A stretch of 64,000 nt of DNA from Acidisoma sp. L85. GTDB taxonomy: Bacteria; Pseudomonadota; Alphaproteobacteria; Acetobacterales; Acetobacteraceae. The stretch lies in the NCBI RefSeq assembly GCF_009765865.1, contig NZ_LMUQ01000061.1:174112-238111 (forward strand), given 5' to 3'. The notes under the pieces are model-generated. The model saw only the letters and a list, made by a program, of their open reading frames with translations. It made no database searches and had not been told where the DNA came from. The position numbers were made by a program, and so were the translations under genes. Shown here one piece after another: positions 56,032-64,000 of the stretch; position 1 is the first letter of the stretch, and every line of letters starts with the position of its first letter.

Positions 56032-56880
56032 TCAGGCCCGCGCCGCGGCTTCGGCGGCGAAGGCGAGTTGTTCGTCACGCAGCCGCTTGCGCTCGCGCGA
56101 CGCCATGACGAAGCCGGCGATGATCGTGCCGATCGTGACGAATGCGATGACGATGGCCGCGAGGGCGTTGACGTCAGGCTTTACGTCCAGCTTGACCTCG
56201 GAAAAGATCAGCAGCGGCAAGGTTGTGGAACCGGGACCGGCGACGAAGCTCGAAATCACCAGATCGTCGAGCGAGAGGGTGAAGGCGAGCAGCCAGGCCG
56301 ATAGCAGCGCGGGGGCGATAATGGGCAAGGTGATGTCGAACAGGATGCGAAGAGGCCGGCAGCCGAGATCCATCGCGGCTTCTTCCAACGAGCGATCCAA
56401 CGCGACCAGGCGGGATTGCAGCACCACCGTGACGTAGGAAGTGCAGAAGGTGATATGCGCGATGGCGATCGTCAGCATGCCGCGATCGGCCGGCCAGCCG
56501 ATGAGCTGCCCCATGGCGATAAACATGAGCAGCAGCGAGATGCCGGTGATGACGTCGGGCATTACCAGCGGTGCGGTAATCATGCCGCTGAACAAGGTGC
56601 GCCCCCGGAAGGGGCCGAAGCGGGCCAGCGAATAGCCTGCCATCGTGCCCAGCACGACAGCACAGGTGGCGGCGGTCAGCCCAATCTCCAGCGTACGGCG
56701 AGCGGCGGCCATCATGAAGCCGTTGTGGAAGAGCGAGGCGTACCACTTTGTCGAGAAACCACCCCACAGCATCACGATGCGGGAGCTGTTGAAGCTGAAG
56801 ATGATCAGCGTGATGATCGGGATGTACAGGAAGGCAACGCCGACCCCGAAGACCAGCCGGGCGACACCGAGTTTCCTCAT
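56032..56880 (-). CDS. Polyamine-type ABC transporter permease (PotC/PotI-like)
   Basis: 282 residues with six membrane helices. The EAA loop of type I importers (EEAAMDLGCRPLRILFDITLP) contacts the ATPase. Start overlaps the other permease's stop by four bases. Confidence 0.9.
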   Translation of the reverse strand: MRKLGVARLVFGVGVAFLYIPIITLIIFSFNSSRIVMLWGGFSTKWYASLFHNGFMMAAARRTLEIGLTAATCAVVLGTMAGYSLARFGPFRGRTLFSGMITAPLVMPDVITGISLLLMFIAMGQLIGWPADRGMLTIAIAHITFCTSYVTVVLQSRLVALDRSLEEAAMDLGCRPLRILFDITLPIIAPALLSAWLLAFTLSLDDLVISSFVAGPGSTTLPLLIFSEVKLDVKPDVNALAAIVIAFVTIGTIIAGFVMASRERKRLRDEQLAFAAEAAARA

Positions 56881-57908
56881 GGCGCGTCGACCTGTTTCGC
56901 CTGGAGGTATTGAAACAGGATCATCGGGATGACGAGCGCGAGGAGCAGCGCGATGGCGACCGCAGAGGCCGTCGGCCAGTCTCGGTTGGAGAAGAATTCG
57001 TCATAGAGCACGCGGCCGATCATGACGTTGCTCGCATTCCCCAGCAGATCCGGGATCACGTATTCACCGACCGCCGGAATGAAGACGAGAAGCGATCCGG
57101 CGATGACGCCGGGGATCGAGAGTGGGAAAGTGATGTCCCGGAATACCGCAAACGGCTTCGCGCCGAGATCGGCGGCCGCTTCATCGAGCGTGCGATCAAG
57201 CCGTTCCAGGCTCGCGTAGAGCGGCAGGATCATGAAGGGCAGATAGGAATAGACGATGCCGACATAGACCGCGAAGGGCGTGTAGAGCATCTGCAGAGGG
57301 GCGTGCGTCACATGCGCCCATTGCAGGAAGCGGTTCAGTAGACCGTTGGTGTCGAGGATGCCGAGCCAGGCGTAAACACGTAGTAGAAACGGCGTCCAGA
57401 ATGGCAGCACCACGACCAGCAGCATGATGTTGCGCGTCTGCCGCGTGGCCCGCGCGATGGCGAGCGCCATCGGGTAGCCGAGCAGCAGGCAGAAGACGGT
57501 CGAAATCGCGGCGATCTTCAGGGAGTTTAGATAGGCGCGGAGATAGAGATCATCCTGCCACAGACTGGCGAAGTTATCCCAGGTGACGGTCAGCGCCAGG
57601 TGGTCGCCGTCGGGGTAGCTCAGCAATGGCGTGAAGGGCGGACGGGCGACCACGGAATCGGCGAAGCCGATCTTCAGGACGATCGCGAAGGGGATGAGGA
57701 AGAAGAGCAGCATCCAGCCGAAGGGAACCGCGACCATGATGCGCTGCCAGGAGTTCCCTAAGCTGTGCAGCATGTTTCCCGGGAAGCGGAGGCGGTCATT
57801 TGGACGTGGGCCGGGCGGCAGACCGGCAAGCTCCTCCGGCACGATGGCGGCACCGGGACCGATCGGCGCCGGGGTGGCGAGACCGCCTGAGTCGAGAAAC
57901 TCGCTCAT
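56877..57908 (-). CDS. Polyamine-type ABC transporter permease (PotB/PotH-like)
   Basis: 343 residues, longer than usual because of a cytoplasmic N terminus of about 65 residues before the first helix. The EAA loop DEAAADLGAKPFAVFRDITFP is present, followed by GVIAGSLLVFIPAVGEYV, typical of PotH. Partner of the permease downstream. Confidence 0.9.
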   Translation of the reverse strand: MSEFLDSGGLATPAPIGPGAAIVPEELAGLPPGPRPNDRLRFPGNMLHSLGNSWQRIMVAVPFGWMLLFFLIPFAIVLKIGFADSVVARPPFTPLLSYPDGDHLALTVTWDNFASLWQDDLYLRAYLNSLKIAAISTVFCLLLGYPMALAIARATRQTRNIMLLVVVLPFWTPFLLRVYAWLGILDTNGLLNRFLQWAHVTHAPLQMLYTPFAVYVGIVYSYLPFMILPLYASLERLDRTLDEAAADLGAKPFAVFRDITFPLSIPGVIAGSLLVFIPAVGEYVIPDLLGNASNVMIGRVLYDEFFSNRDWPTASAVAIALLLALVIPMILFQYLQAKQVDAP

Positions 57909-57930
57909 GGCGTCACCGAGCCCCGTAACC

Positions 57931-57997
57931 CGTCATGCTCGGCCTTCGCGTGCCGTGACGGGTTGCTTTGGTCGCACGCCTTCGCGCGCCATGACGG
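57931..57997. repeat. Palindromic repeat, copy 5, inside the transporter operon
   Basis: CGTCATGCTCGGCCTTCGCG and a second arm ending CGCCATGACGG. It fills most of the gap between the ATPase and the first permease gene. Confidence 0.7.
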
Positions 57998-58038
57998 TTG
58001 GGTTTGGTCGTGGGTCGGGCAGTGCATCCCCCCCGCCC

Positions 58039-59223
58039 TCATTCCGTCAGCAGCACGGCGGACGCCGGGTCCCAGGTCAGGAAGACGCGCTCGTCCCAGT
58101 CCGCCCGCAAAGCCAAGGCGCGATCGGCGTTGGTGACGTTGACGGAAACCAGCCGGCCGTCTCCGACATCGATGCGGTAGGAGGTCGTGCCGCCGAAATA
58201 GCCGAGATCCTTGACCTTCCCTGCAACCATGTTCTGCGTCGCCGCGACCGGCGTGAGTGACAGCCGGATCTTCTCGGGCCGCACGGCGACCCAGACCGGC
58301 GTGCCATCCGGCACCGGCGCGCCGGGATGGGCGAGGAGGAAATCTCCGCCCTCCTTGCCCTTCACGCGCAACAACCGGTCCTCAAGCCCCAGCACCACGC
58401 CCTCGAACATGTTCATCGTGCCGATGAAGCCGGCGGTGAAGCGGCAGTTGGGATATTCATAAATCTCGATCGGGCGGCCGACCTGATAGACCTGCCCGCG
58501 ATCCATGACCGCGATACGAGTGGAGAGGGTCATCGCCTCTTCCTGGTCATGTGTCACCACGATGAAGGTGATGCCCACCTTGTCCTGGATGTTCATGAGT
58601 TCGTACTGCGTCGCCTCGCGCAGCTTCTTGTCGAGCGCGCCCAGCGGCTCGTCGAGCAGCAGCGCCTTGGGGCGCTTGACCAGGGACCGCGCCAAAGCCA
58701 CGCGCTGACGCTGGCCGCCGGAAAGCTGGTGCGGCTTGCGCTCGGCATAGGGACGAAGCTGTACCAGCGCCAACGCCTCATCGACGCGCTTGGCGATCTC
58801 TGCGCGGGCGACACCGTCTTTCTTCAGGCCATAGGCGACGTTGTTGAAAACGCTCATATGCGGAAACAGCGCATAGGATTGGAACATCATATTGACCGGC
58901 CGCTCGTAAGGCGGGACGCCGGTCATGTCCTGGCCGTCGATGATGATGCTGCCGGAACTTGGCGTCTCGAACCCCGCGATCATCCGCAGCAACGTGGTTT
59001 TGCCGCAGCCGGAGCCGCCCAGCAGCGAGAAAAGCTCGCCCTTGTAGATTTTGAGGCTGACATCCTGCAGCGCGACGAAGGTGCCGAACTGCTTGCTGAC
59101 GCCACGGATTTCGATGAAGGGCTTGGCCGCGCTATCGCGCCAAGGCTCCGTCACATCCGGTATCGCGGCGGAAACGCCCCCGGCCGGAAGATTGGTGTCT
59201 GGCCGAAGGAGCGTTTCCGCCAT
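58039..59223 (-). CDS. Polyamine-type ABC transporter ATP-binding protein (PotA/PotG-like)
   Basis: 394 residues. Walker A GGSGCGKTT, signature LSGGQRQR, Walker B ALLLDEPLGALD, and a C-terminal TOBE domain. The order and length match PotG of the putrescine importer. Begins 14 bases after the binding-protein gene. Confidence 0.92.
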   Translation of the reverse strand: MAETLLRPDTNLPAGGVSAAIPDVTEPWRDSAAKPFIEIRGVSKQFGTFVALQDVSLKIYKGELFSLLGGSGCGKTTLLRMIAGFETPSSGSIIIDGQDMTGVPPYERPVNMMFQSYALFPHMSVFNNVAYGLKKDGVARAEIAKRVDEALALVQLRPYAERKPHQLSGGQRQRVALARSLVKRPKALLLDEPLGALDKKLREATQYELMNIQDKVGITFIVVTHDQEEAMTLSTRIAVMDRGQVYQVGRPIEIYEYPNCRFTAGFIGTMNMFEGVVLGLEDRLLRVKGKEGGDFLLAHPGAPVPDGTPVWVAVRPEKIRLSLTPVAATQNMVAGKVKDLGYFGGTTSYRIDVGDGRLVSVNVTNADRALALRADWDERVFLTWDPASAVLLTE

Positions 59224-59237
59224 TGCATCAGCCTCGC

Positions 59238-60347
59238 TCAGGAACCGGTCTTGAAGTCGGAGAAGGCGCGGGTCTCGGCCTTGGTCGCCTTGGGCGGTAG
59301 CGGCTCCTCGCCGAAAGTGCGCTTCATGGTTTCCGCATCGGGGTAATTCGCCGGATCGCCGGTGATGCTTTTCGGGATGAGCGGTGTCGATTTGTAGTTG
59401 GCGTTCGCGTAGTTCGTGACCTCGGTGATGCCGGCCATCACATCGGGGCGCTGCAGGTAGTTGATGAACTTCAGCGCGCCATCGACGTTCTTGGCGTCAG
59501 ACGGAATGAAGACCGCATCGAACCACAGGCCTGAGCCTTCCTTGGGGATGGTATAGGCGAGATTGACGTTCGCCTTGGCGCTCTGTGCATTCGCGACGGC
59601 GGTCGCGTAATCACCCGACCAGGTCATCGCGATACAGATCGATTTCTGCGGCAGCGCGGTGAGGTAATTTGAATTGTCGAAGACGCGGACATTGGACCGG
59701 ATCTTGGCCAGCATCTCCTTGGCCTTGCGATAATCGGCCGGGTTCTGCGTATTCGGGTTGATGTGCAGGTAGCTCAGCGCCATCGGCATGACGTCGGTCG
59801 GGCCGTCGAAAAAGGACACGCCGCAGTCCTTGAACTTCGAGACGACGGCCGGATCGAACAACATCGCGAGCGAACCGACCGGGGCATCCGGCATCCGCTG
59901 CTTGATCATGTCGACATTGTAGGTGAATCCGGTGGTGCCCCACATATAGGGCACGCCATATTGCATATCCGGATCGTAAGAGTCGTAACGCTTGACCAAA
60001 CTCGGATCCAGATTGGCGAGGTTCGGCAGCTTCGACTTGTCGAGCTTCATGTAGATGCCCGCCTTGATGTCCTGCGGGCCGTAATTCGACGCCGAATGGA
60101 CCACCACGTCGTAACCGGTGTGGCCCGCCATGAGCTTGGCCTGCACGGTCTCGGACGAATCATAGGTGTCGTAGACCACCTTGATTCCGGTTTCCTTGGT
60201 GAAGTTCTTGAGTGTATCGGTGCCGATATATTCGGCCCAGTTGTAGACGTAGATGGTCGGCTGGTCGGCCGCGGCGGGCCTATGCCCGGAGAGGAGCGTG
60301 GCGGCGGCCAAGGCCCCCACCCAGATCAGCGTCTTCGAGCGCATCAT
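59238..60347 (-). CDS. Periplasmic polyamine-type binding protein (PotF/PotD-like)
   Basis: About 369 residues with a signal peptide (ending AAA-D near residue 27). IYVYNWAEYIG is the PotF/PotD opening, and AMTWSGDYATA plus GLWFDAVFIPSDAKN hold the Trp and Asp that clamp the diamine in PotF. Substrate could be a diamine or a quaternary amine of similar size. GTG 60353 or ATG 60347 or 60344 may start it; I take 60347. First gene of the importer operon. Confidence 0.92.
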   Translation of the reverse strand: MMRSKTLIWVGALAAATLLSGHRPAAADQPTIYVYNWAEYIGTDTLKNFTKETGIKVVYDTYDSSETVQAKLMAGHTGYDVVVHSASNYGPQDIKAGIYMKLDKSKLPNLANLDPSLVKRYDSYDPDMQYGVPYMWGTTGFTYNVDMIKQRMPDAPVGSLAMLFDPAVVSKFKDCGVSFFDGPTDVMPMALSYLHINPNTQNPADYRKAKEMLAKIRSNVRVFDNSNYLTALPQKSICIAMTWSGDYATAVANAQSAKANVNLAYTIPKEGSGLWFDAVFIPSDAKNVDGALKFINYLQRPDVMAGITEVTNYANANYKSTPLIPKSITGDPANYPDAETMKRTFGEEPLPPKATKAETRAFSDFKTGS

Positions 60348-60496
60348 CGGCACAGTTTCCTTGTCACTTGGCGTTTATCCTGCGGCGACCGGCCTCGCGC
60401 GCCCCGAGCGAGCTTGGACCCGACCTTGTTACGGCTGACATGATGGTCGCGGGACTTCCCGCTTGGCAACCATGTCCGACCAATCCTCCCAAAACT

Positions 60497-61177
60497 TCAT
60501 TTGCCCGAAAATGCGCGAGGGAATACGGCGGCCAGGAAGCTGTCGATAGTCTGGCGGCCCGGCTCGCGGTCGATGCGGCCGGGGCTGAACAGCAGGCCGA
60601 GCCATATACCGTCGGTCAAGGCGCTCAAGCCGCTCGCCGCTCTTTCCGCCGCCATCTCCATTGCGGTCCCACCGCCGGCCTCGATCACAGCAGCGCAGAG
60701 CCCAACGAGTTCGGCATGATGCTCGGCCTCCCGTTGCGCGCAGCGGGCGAGGAAGGCTGGGCGAGCGCGGGCCTCGCCATAGAAGGCGTGCCAGACGGCG
60801 ATGCGGCGGCGCGTGCAGACCTGCGGGTCGAGATCCGCCATCATCATCGCGCGCAGACGGGCAGCTGGGGCGGCGCCGGCATTGTCGATGGCGTGCCGCC
60901 AGCACAGGCGATATTCCTCGGACAGGTAATCGAGCGTCGCGTCGAGCAACTGGGCTTTGCTGACGAAGTGGAAGTTCACCATGCCGGTGGCGAGCTTCGC
61001 GCGCTGCGCCACCCCGGAGATCTTCAGACCCGAGAGGCCGTTCTCGGCGATCTCGGCGACCGTGCTCTCAATCAATTGACGGCGCCGGACCTCGCGGCTG
61101 GCGGTGCGGTCCAGGCCCCGACCGGAGCGTTCGGAAGAGATTGGGAGTGGCGCCACATCCTCGTCCTCGTCACGCAT
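60497..61177 (-). CDS. TetR-family regulator, BetI-like
   Basis: 226 residues from ATG 61177, or seven more from GTG 61198. N-terminal helix-turn-helix near residues 38-75 (GLSGLKISGVAQRAKLAT, GMVNFHFVSKAQLLDAT). The segment resembles BetI, the choline-responsive repressor, and the ligand domain is of the same group. It is divergent from the aminotransferase gene, and a palindrome lies between them. Confidence 0.82.
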   Translation of the reverse strand: MRDEDEDVAPLPISSERSGRGLDRTASREVRRRQLIESTVAEIAENGLSGLKISGVAQRAKLATGMVNFHFVSKAQLLDATLDYLSEEYRLCWRHAIDNAGAAPAARLRAMMMADLDPQVCTRRRIAVWHAFYGEARARPAFLARCAQREAEHHAELVGLCAAVIEAGGGTAMEMAAERAASGLSALTDGIWLGLLFSPGRIDREPGRQTIDSFLAAVFPRAFSGK

Positions 61178-61282
61178 TTCTCGATCGAATTCGATCACTG
61201 CCCCCTGCCGTCCCGCGTCGCCGATTAAGCCCGATCATGCCTCAGGTAAGGCGAGACACGCAATGCTTTCCTGCCAAATCTT

Positions 61283-61302
61283 GACTGAATATGCATTCAG
61301 TC
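61283..61302. promoter_or_regulatory. Palindromic operator-like site between TetR and aminotransferase genes
   Basis: GACTGAAT (61283-61290) and ATTCAGTC (61295-61302) are perfect inverted arms around ATGC. The half-site TTGACTGAA resembles BetI operators, though the spacing is longer. Placed 105 bases from the regulator start and 62 from the aminotransferase start. Confidence 0.65.
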
Positions 61303-61363
61303 GCTGGACAGAACGCTGGTCTGGGGCGTAGCCTTAGTCTCATAACAGCCCGTGATGAGAAGA

Positions 61364-62749
61364 ATGTCCGTATCGAACCAGAGGCCCCTCACCCGCAGCC
61401 GGCAGCAGATGGCGAAAGCCCGAACCAAGCTGCCTTTCGGCGTGGCCTCGACGTTTCGCTACTGGGGCGAGAATACGATCTATGTGAAGGAAGGCCGCGG
61501 CGCCCGGATCTGGGACATCGACGACAACGAATATGTCGATTACCGGCTGGGCTATGGCCCCGCCATCCTGGGTTATGCCGATCCCCGTGTGGATGCGGCA
61601 GCCATGGAGGGCATGAAGGTCGGCGGCGTTTTCGCGCTGGCGACCGAGAAGGAATACGAGGTCGCGACCCGGATCAGCCGCATGGTGCCGGCGGCCGAGT
61701 TGATCCGCTTCTCCAATTCCGGGACCGAAGCCGTAATGGCGGCGCTGCGCCTGGCGCGTGGTTTCACCGGGCGGGACGAGTATGTGATCGTCGAGGGCAG
61801 CTATCATGGCCTGTTCGACGCCGCGATGTGGCAGACGGATATGGAAGGCTGGGACGGCACCGGCGAGCCGGAGCTGAAGGCTTATGGCCGTGGTGTGCCG
61901 AGCCGGCTGAAGCAGATGATCCATCTCACGCCGCTGAACGACATCGAGCGGCTGGAAGCGACTTTTCGCGCCCATGGCGAGCGCATCGCGGCCTTCCTGG
62001 TCGAGCCGATCATGGGCAATTGCTGTGCGCTGACGGCACATACCGAATTCCTCAAGGCAGCCCGCGCGCTATGCGACAAATACGGCGTGGTGATGCTCAT
62101 CGACGAGGTGAAGACCGGTTTCCGCGTGGCGCGAGGCGGCGTGCAGGAATTGTTCGGTGTGCGAGCCGACCTTTGCACCTTCGCCAAGGCGATGGCGAAT
62201 GGCTACCAGATCGCGGCCTTCGGCGGGCGCGAGGACATCATGCGCACCATCGAAAAAGGTGTCGCGCATGGCGGCACCTATACGGCGCATTCGATCGCCA
62301 TTGCGGCGGCCGCGCGTTGCCTGGAGATCCTGGAAGAGACCGATACGCTGGAGCGTATCGCCGATTATGGCACGCGCATGCAGAAGGGCATGAGCGCGAT
62401 CCTGACGGAAGCTGGGCTGCCGCATTGCTTCACGGGGCACCCGAGCATGGGCGGGCTGTTCTTCCGCGAGGAGCCGCCGACGAATTATCGCGACTGGAAG
62501 ACCAGCAATTACACCTTCTACGACACCATGGCGCCGCATCTGCATGACCGCGGCGTGCTCTGCGAGCCAGATTCGCGAGAGCCTTGGTTCATCTCGGCGG
62601 CGCATGACGAGAGCTGCCTCGCCACGACGCTGAGCGCCTTCCGCGATGCGGTGGCGGTGACCCAGGCCGAGCTTGAGGCGAATCTCGGCGCCGACCGGAA
62701 GGGCGATGGAATCATCGGCACGCGGGTGATCGAGGCATCGGCCTCGTGA
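61364..62749 (+). CDS. Class III aminotransferase (glutamate-1-semialdehyde/omega type)
   Basis: 461 residues. PLP-dependent; the lysine is in TFAKAMANGYQ and the cofactor aspartate in LIDEVKTGFR. Fits the subfamily of glutamate-1-semialdehyde and omega-aminotransferases but not haem-type HemL, judging from the FAKAMANGY form. Starts at ATG 61364; ATG 61355 or GTG 61352 are possible. Its TGA overlaps the next start in GTGA. Confidence 0.88.
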   Translation: MSVSNQRPLTRSRQQMAKARTKLPFGVASTFRYWGENTIYVKEGRGARIWDIDDNEYVDYRLGYGPAILGYADPRVDAAAMEGMKVGGVFALATEKEYEVATRISRMVPAAELIRFSNSGTEAVMAALRLARGFTGRDEYVIVEGSYHGLFDAAMWQTDMEGWDGTGEPELKAYGRGVPSRLKQMIHLTPLNDIERLEATFRAHGERIAAFLVEPIMGNCCALTAHTEFLKAARALCDKYGVVMLIDEVKTGFRVARGGVQELFGVRADLCTFAKAMANGYQIAAFGGREDIMRTIEKGVAHGGTYTAHSIAIAAAARCLEILEETDTLERIADYGTRMQKGMSAILTEAGLPHCFTGHPSMGGLFFREEPPTNYRDWKTSNYTFYDTMAPHLHDRGVLCEPDSREPWFISAAHDESCLATTLSAFRDAVAVTQAELEANLGADRKGDGIIGTRVIEASAS

Positions 62750-64000
62750 ACGAGATCAGCTCTGTCGCCGGAACCATCGAAGCGCCGGACGCGATCAGCC
62801 GCCCCACCGCGCTCGGCGCGCGGAAAGGCGACAAGGTTTGGGACGCGATCGTCATCGGTGCCGGGCATAACGGGCTGATCAACGCCGCCTATCTGCAGCG
62901 CGCAGGGTTGAATGTGCTGGTGGTCGAGAAGAACGGCCATATCGGCGGCGCGGCTGTCAGCAGCGTCCTGCATGACGGCTGGACCTATTCCAACTGCTCC
63001 TATGTCTGCTCGCTGTTGCGGCCCGAGATTCAGCGCGACCTCGAGCTGTACAAGCACGGGTTGCAGGTCATTCCCTATGAGGGGGGGATGACCATGATGC
63101 GGAACGGTGACCGTTTCTGCAGCTACTACGATCACGATGTTTTCCGCGCCGAGATCGCGCGCTTCTCGAAGAAGGACGCGGACGCCTACGATCATTACGC
63201 CACGGCCGTGATGAAGATGTGCCGCTGGATCAAGCCGCTTCTCATGCGTACGCCTCCCGACCCGACGCGTTTCCGGCCGCGCGATATTTCCGAGCTCATC
63301 TACCTCGCGAAGCACTTCTCCGGCCTCGGCGAGCGCGACATGGGGGAGCTGATCCGTTTCTTCACGCTGTCGATCGCCGAGTTTCTCGACGAGTATTTCG
63401 AGACGGATGTGGTCAAAGCGCATTTCGCCGGATCGGGGATCATCGGCACGGCGCTTGGCCCTTACTCCCCCGGCACGGCCTATGTGCTGCTGCACCATTA
63501 TATGGGCGATATCGACGGCAGCGTCGGCGCCTGGGGTTTTGCGCGCGGCGGCATGGGCTCCGTCAGCAAGGCCTGCGCGGGCGCTTTTCAGGCGGCGGGC
63601 GGCACGATCGAAACGAATGCCGAGGTTGGTCGCATTCTGGTGCGCGACGGCCGTGCCGAGGGCGTGATGCTGGCGGACGGCACGGTGCTGCGCGCGAAAC
63701 GGGTGGTGTCGAACCTCGATGTGAAGCGCACCTTCACCAAGATCGTGCAGGAGCGCGAGCTGCCGTCGGACTTTCTCGACACCGTCAAGAAGTTCAAGAT
63801 CCGTGGCTCCTCCGGCAAGCTCAATATCGCGCTGGACGGCATGCCCGACTTCACAAATGTCCGCGCCGGCCATCCCAGCCTGCGCGGCGACCTGCATTTT
63901 ACCGATGGCATGGAGCGCATGGAGCGCGCCTATGACGACTGGAAAGCCGGCCGCTGGTCCCGCGATCCTTACGTTGACATGCTGATCCCGACGCAAATCG
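62746..64000 (+). CDS. FAD-dependent oxidoreductase (PYROXD2/phytoene-desaturase-like), 3' end cut
   Basis: Open from GTG 62746 to the window edge, about 418 codons with no stop. The FAD motif VIGAGHNGL lies near residue 39 and GGAAVSS follows. The family includes CrtI-type desaturases and the PYROXD2 group. Translationally coupled to the aminotransferase by the GTGA overlap, so both probably act on the same metabolite; which is not shown. Confidence 0.88.
   Translation, partial: MNEISSVAGTIEAPDAISRPTALGARKGDKVWDAIVIGAGHNGLINAAYLQRAGLNVLVVEKNGHIGGAAVSSVLHDGWTYSNCSYVCSLLRPEIQRDLELYKHGLQVIPYEGGMTMMRNGDRFCSYYDHDVFRAEIARFSKKDADAYDHYATAVMKMCRWIKPLLMRTPPDPTRFRPRDISELIYLAKHFSGLGERDMGELIRFFTLSIAEFLDEYFETDVVKAHFAGSGIIGTALGPYSPGTAYVLLHHYMGDIDGSVGAWGFARGGMGSVSKACAGAFQAAGGTIETNAEVGRILVRDGRAEGVMLADGTVLRAKRVVSNLDVKRTFTKIVQERELPSDFLDTVKKFKIRGSSGKLNIALDGMPDFTNVRAGHPSLRGDLHFTDGMERMERAYDDWKAGRWSRDPYVDMLIPTQI

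Noticed and set aside
1..64000. tRNA, rRNA and riboswitch genes
   Set aside because: No cloverleaf, rRNA core or riboswitch pattern was seen by eye; a covariance search would decide.

Overview
The window reads as chromosomal DNA of a GC-rich alphaproteobacterium. The chain folK-rpoZ-spoT-acpS ... lepB-rnc-era is the alphaproteobacterial arrangement. Glycine-betaine demethylation, a SatP-type transporter and a high-GC third-position bias also fit Rhodospirillales/Acetobacteraceae-like bacteria or a related order; I cannot name a genus. I found no rRNA, tRNA, CRISPR array, prophage or insertion sequence. Both ends cut through genes (an L-serine dehydratase at the left, an FAD oxidoreductase at the right).

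Region by region. 1-11.1 kb is a methylated-amine catabolism block: L-serine dehydratase, a GlxA/AraC-type regulator, a glycine-betaine Rieske oxygenase and its reductase (gbcA-gbcB), an FAD/GcvT dimethylglycine dehydrogenase-like enzyme, plus two small VOC proteins, an SDR and an amidase. Together these would take glycine betaine through dimethylglycine, sarcosine and glycine towards serine and pyruvate. 11.1-17.7 kb holds mixed single genes (SIMPL protein, quinone-reductase-like MDR, YgjP-type metallopeptidase, a long nitronate-monooxygenase-like flavoprotein with a Cys motif, N-formylglutamate amidohydrolase, LLM flavoprotein). 17.8-29.4 kb is housekeeping on the minus strand (rpiA, MDR, D-amino acid transaminase, era, rnc, lepB, then acpS, spoT, rpoZ, folK), interrupted by two plus-strand genes (ABC-F ATPase and a cysteine hydrolase).

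29.7-32.1 kb carries a coupled NYN-nuclease/uracil-DNA glycosylase pair and an LpxR-like lipid A deacylase. 32.1-45.6 kb is a glycogen/trehalose block: glgP-glgB-glgA-(glgX fused to malQ) as one overlapping minus-strand operon, divergent from treY. glgC and treZ are absent from it. 45.8-49.8 kb contains a Met/Gly-rich 22-residue-repeat protein of unknown function, then phoB, phoU, pstB without pstSCA/phoR, and a 1-Cys peroxiredoxin. Pho-box-like direct repeats lie upstream of both pstB and the repeat protein.

50.3-54.7 kb has an HAD phosphatase, a Pro/Tyr-rich secreted protein, ispD, an SDR, a beta-hydroxyacid dehydrogenase and SatP. 54.8-64 kb is a second amine-type locus: a second Rieske oxygenase, a complete PotFGHI-like ABC importer, a BetI-like TetR regulator, and a divergent class III aminotransferase coupled to an FAD oxidoreductase, with a palindromic operator-like site between the two arms. 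Its substrate is not known to me and it is the best candidate here for an undescribed catabolic system. A family of palindromic repeats occupies five intergenic sites across the window.
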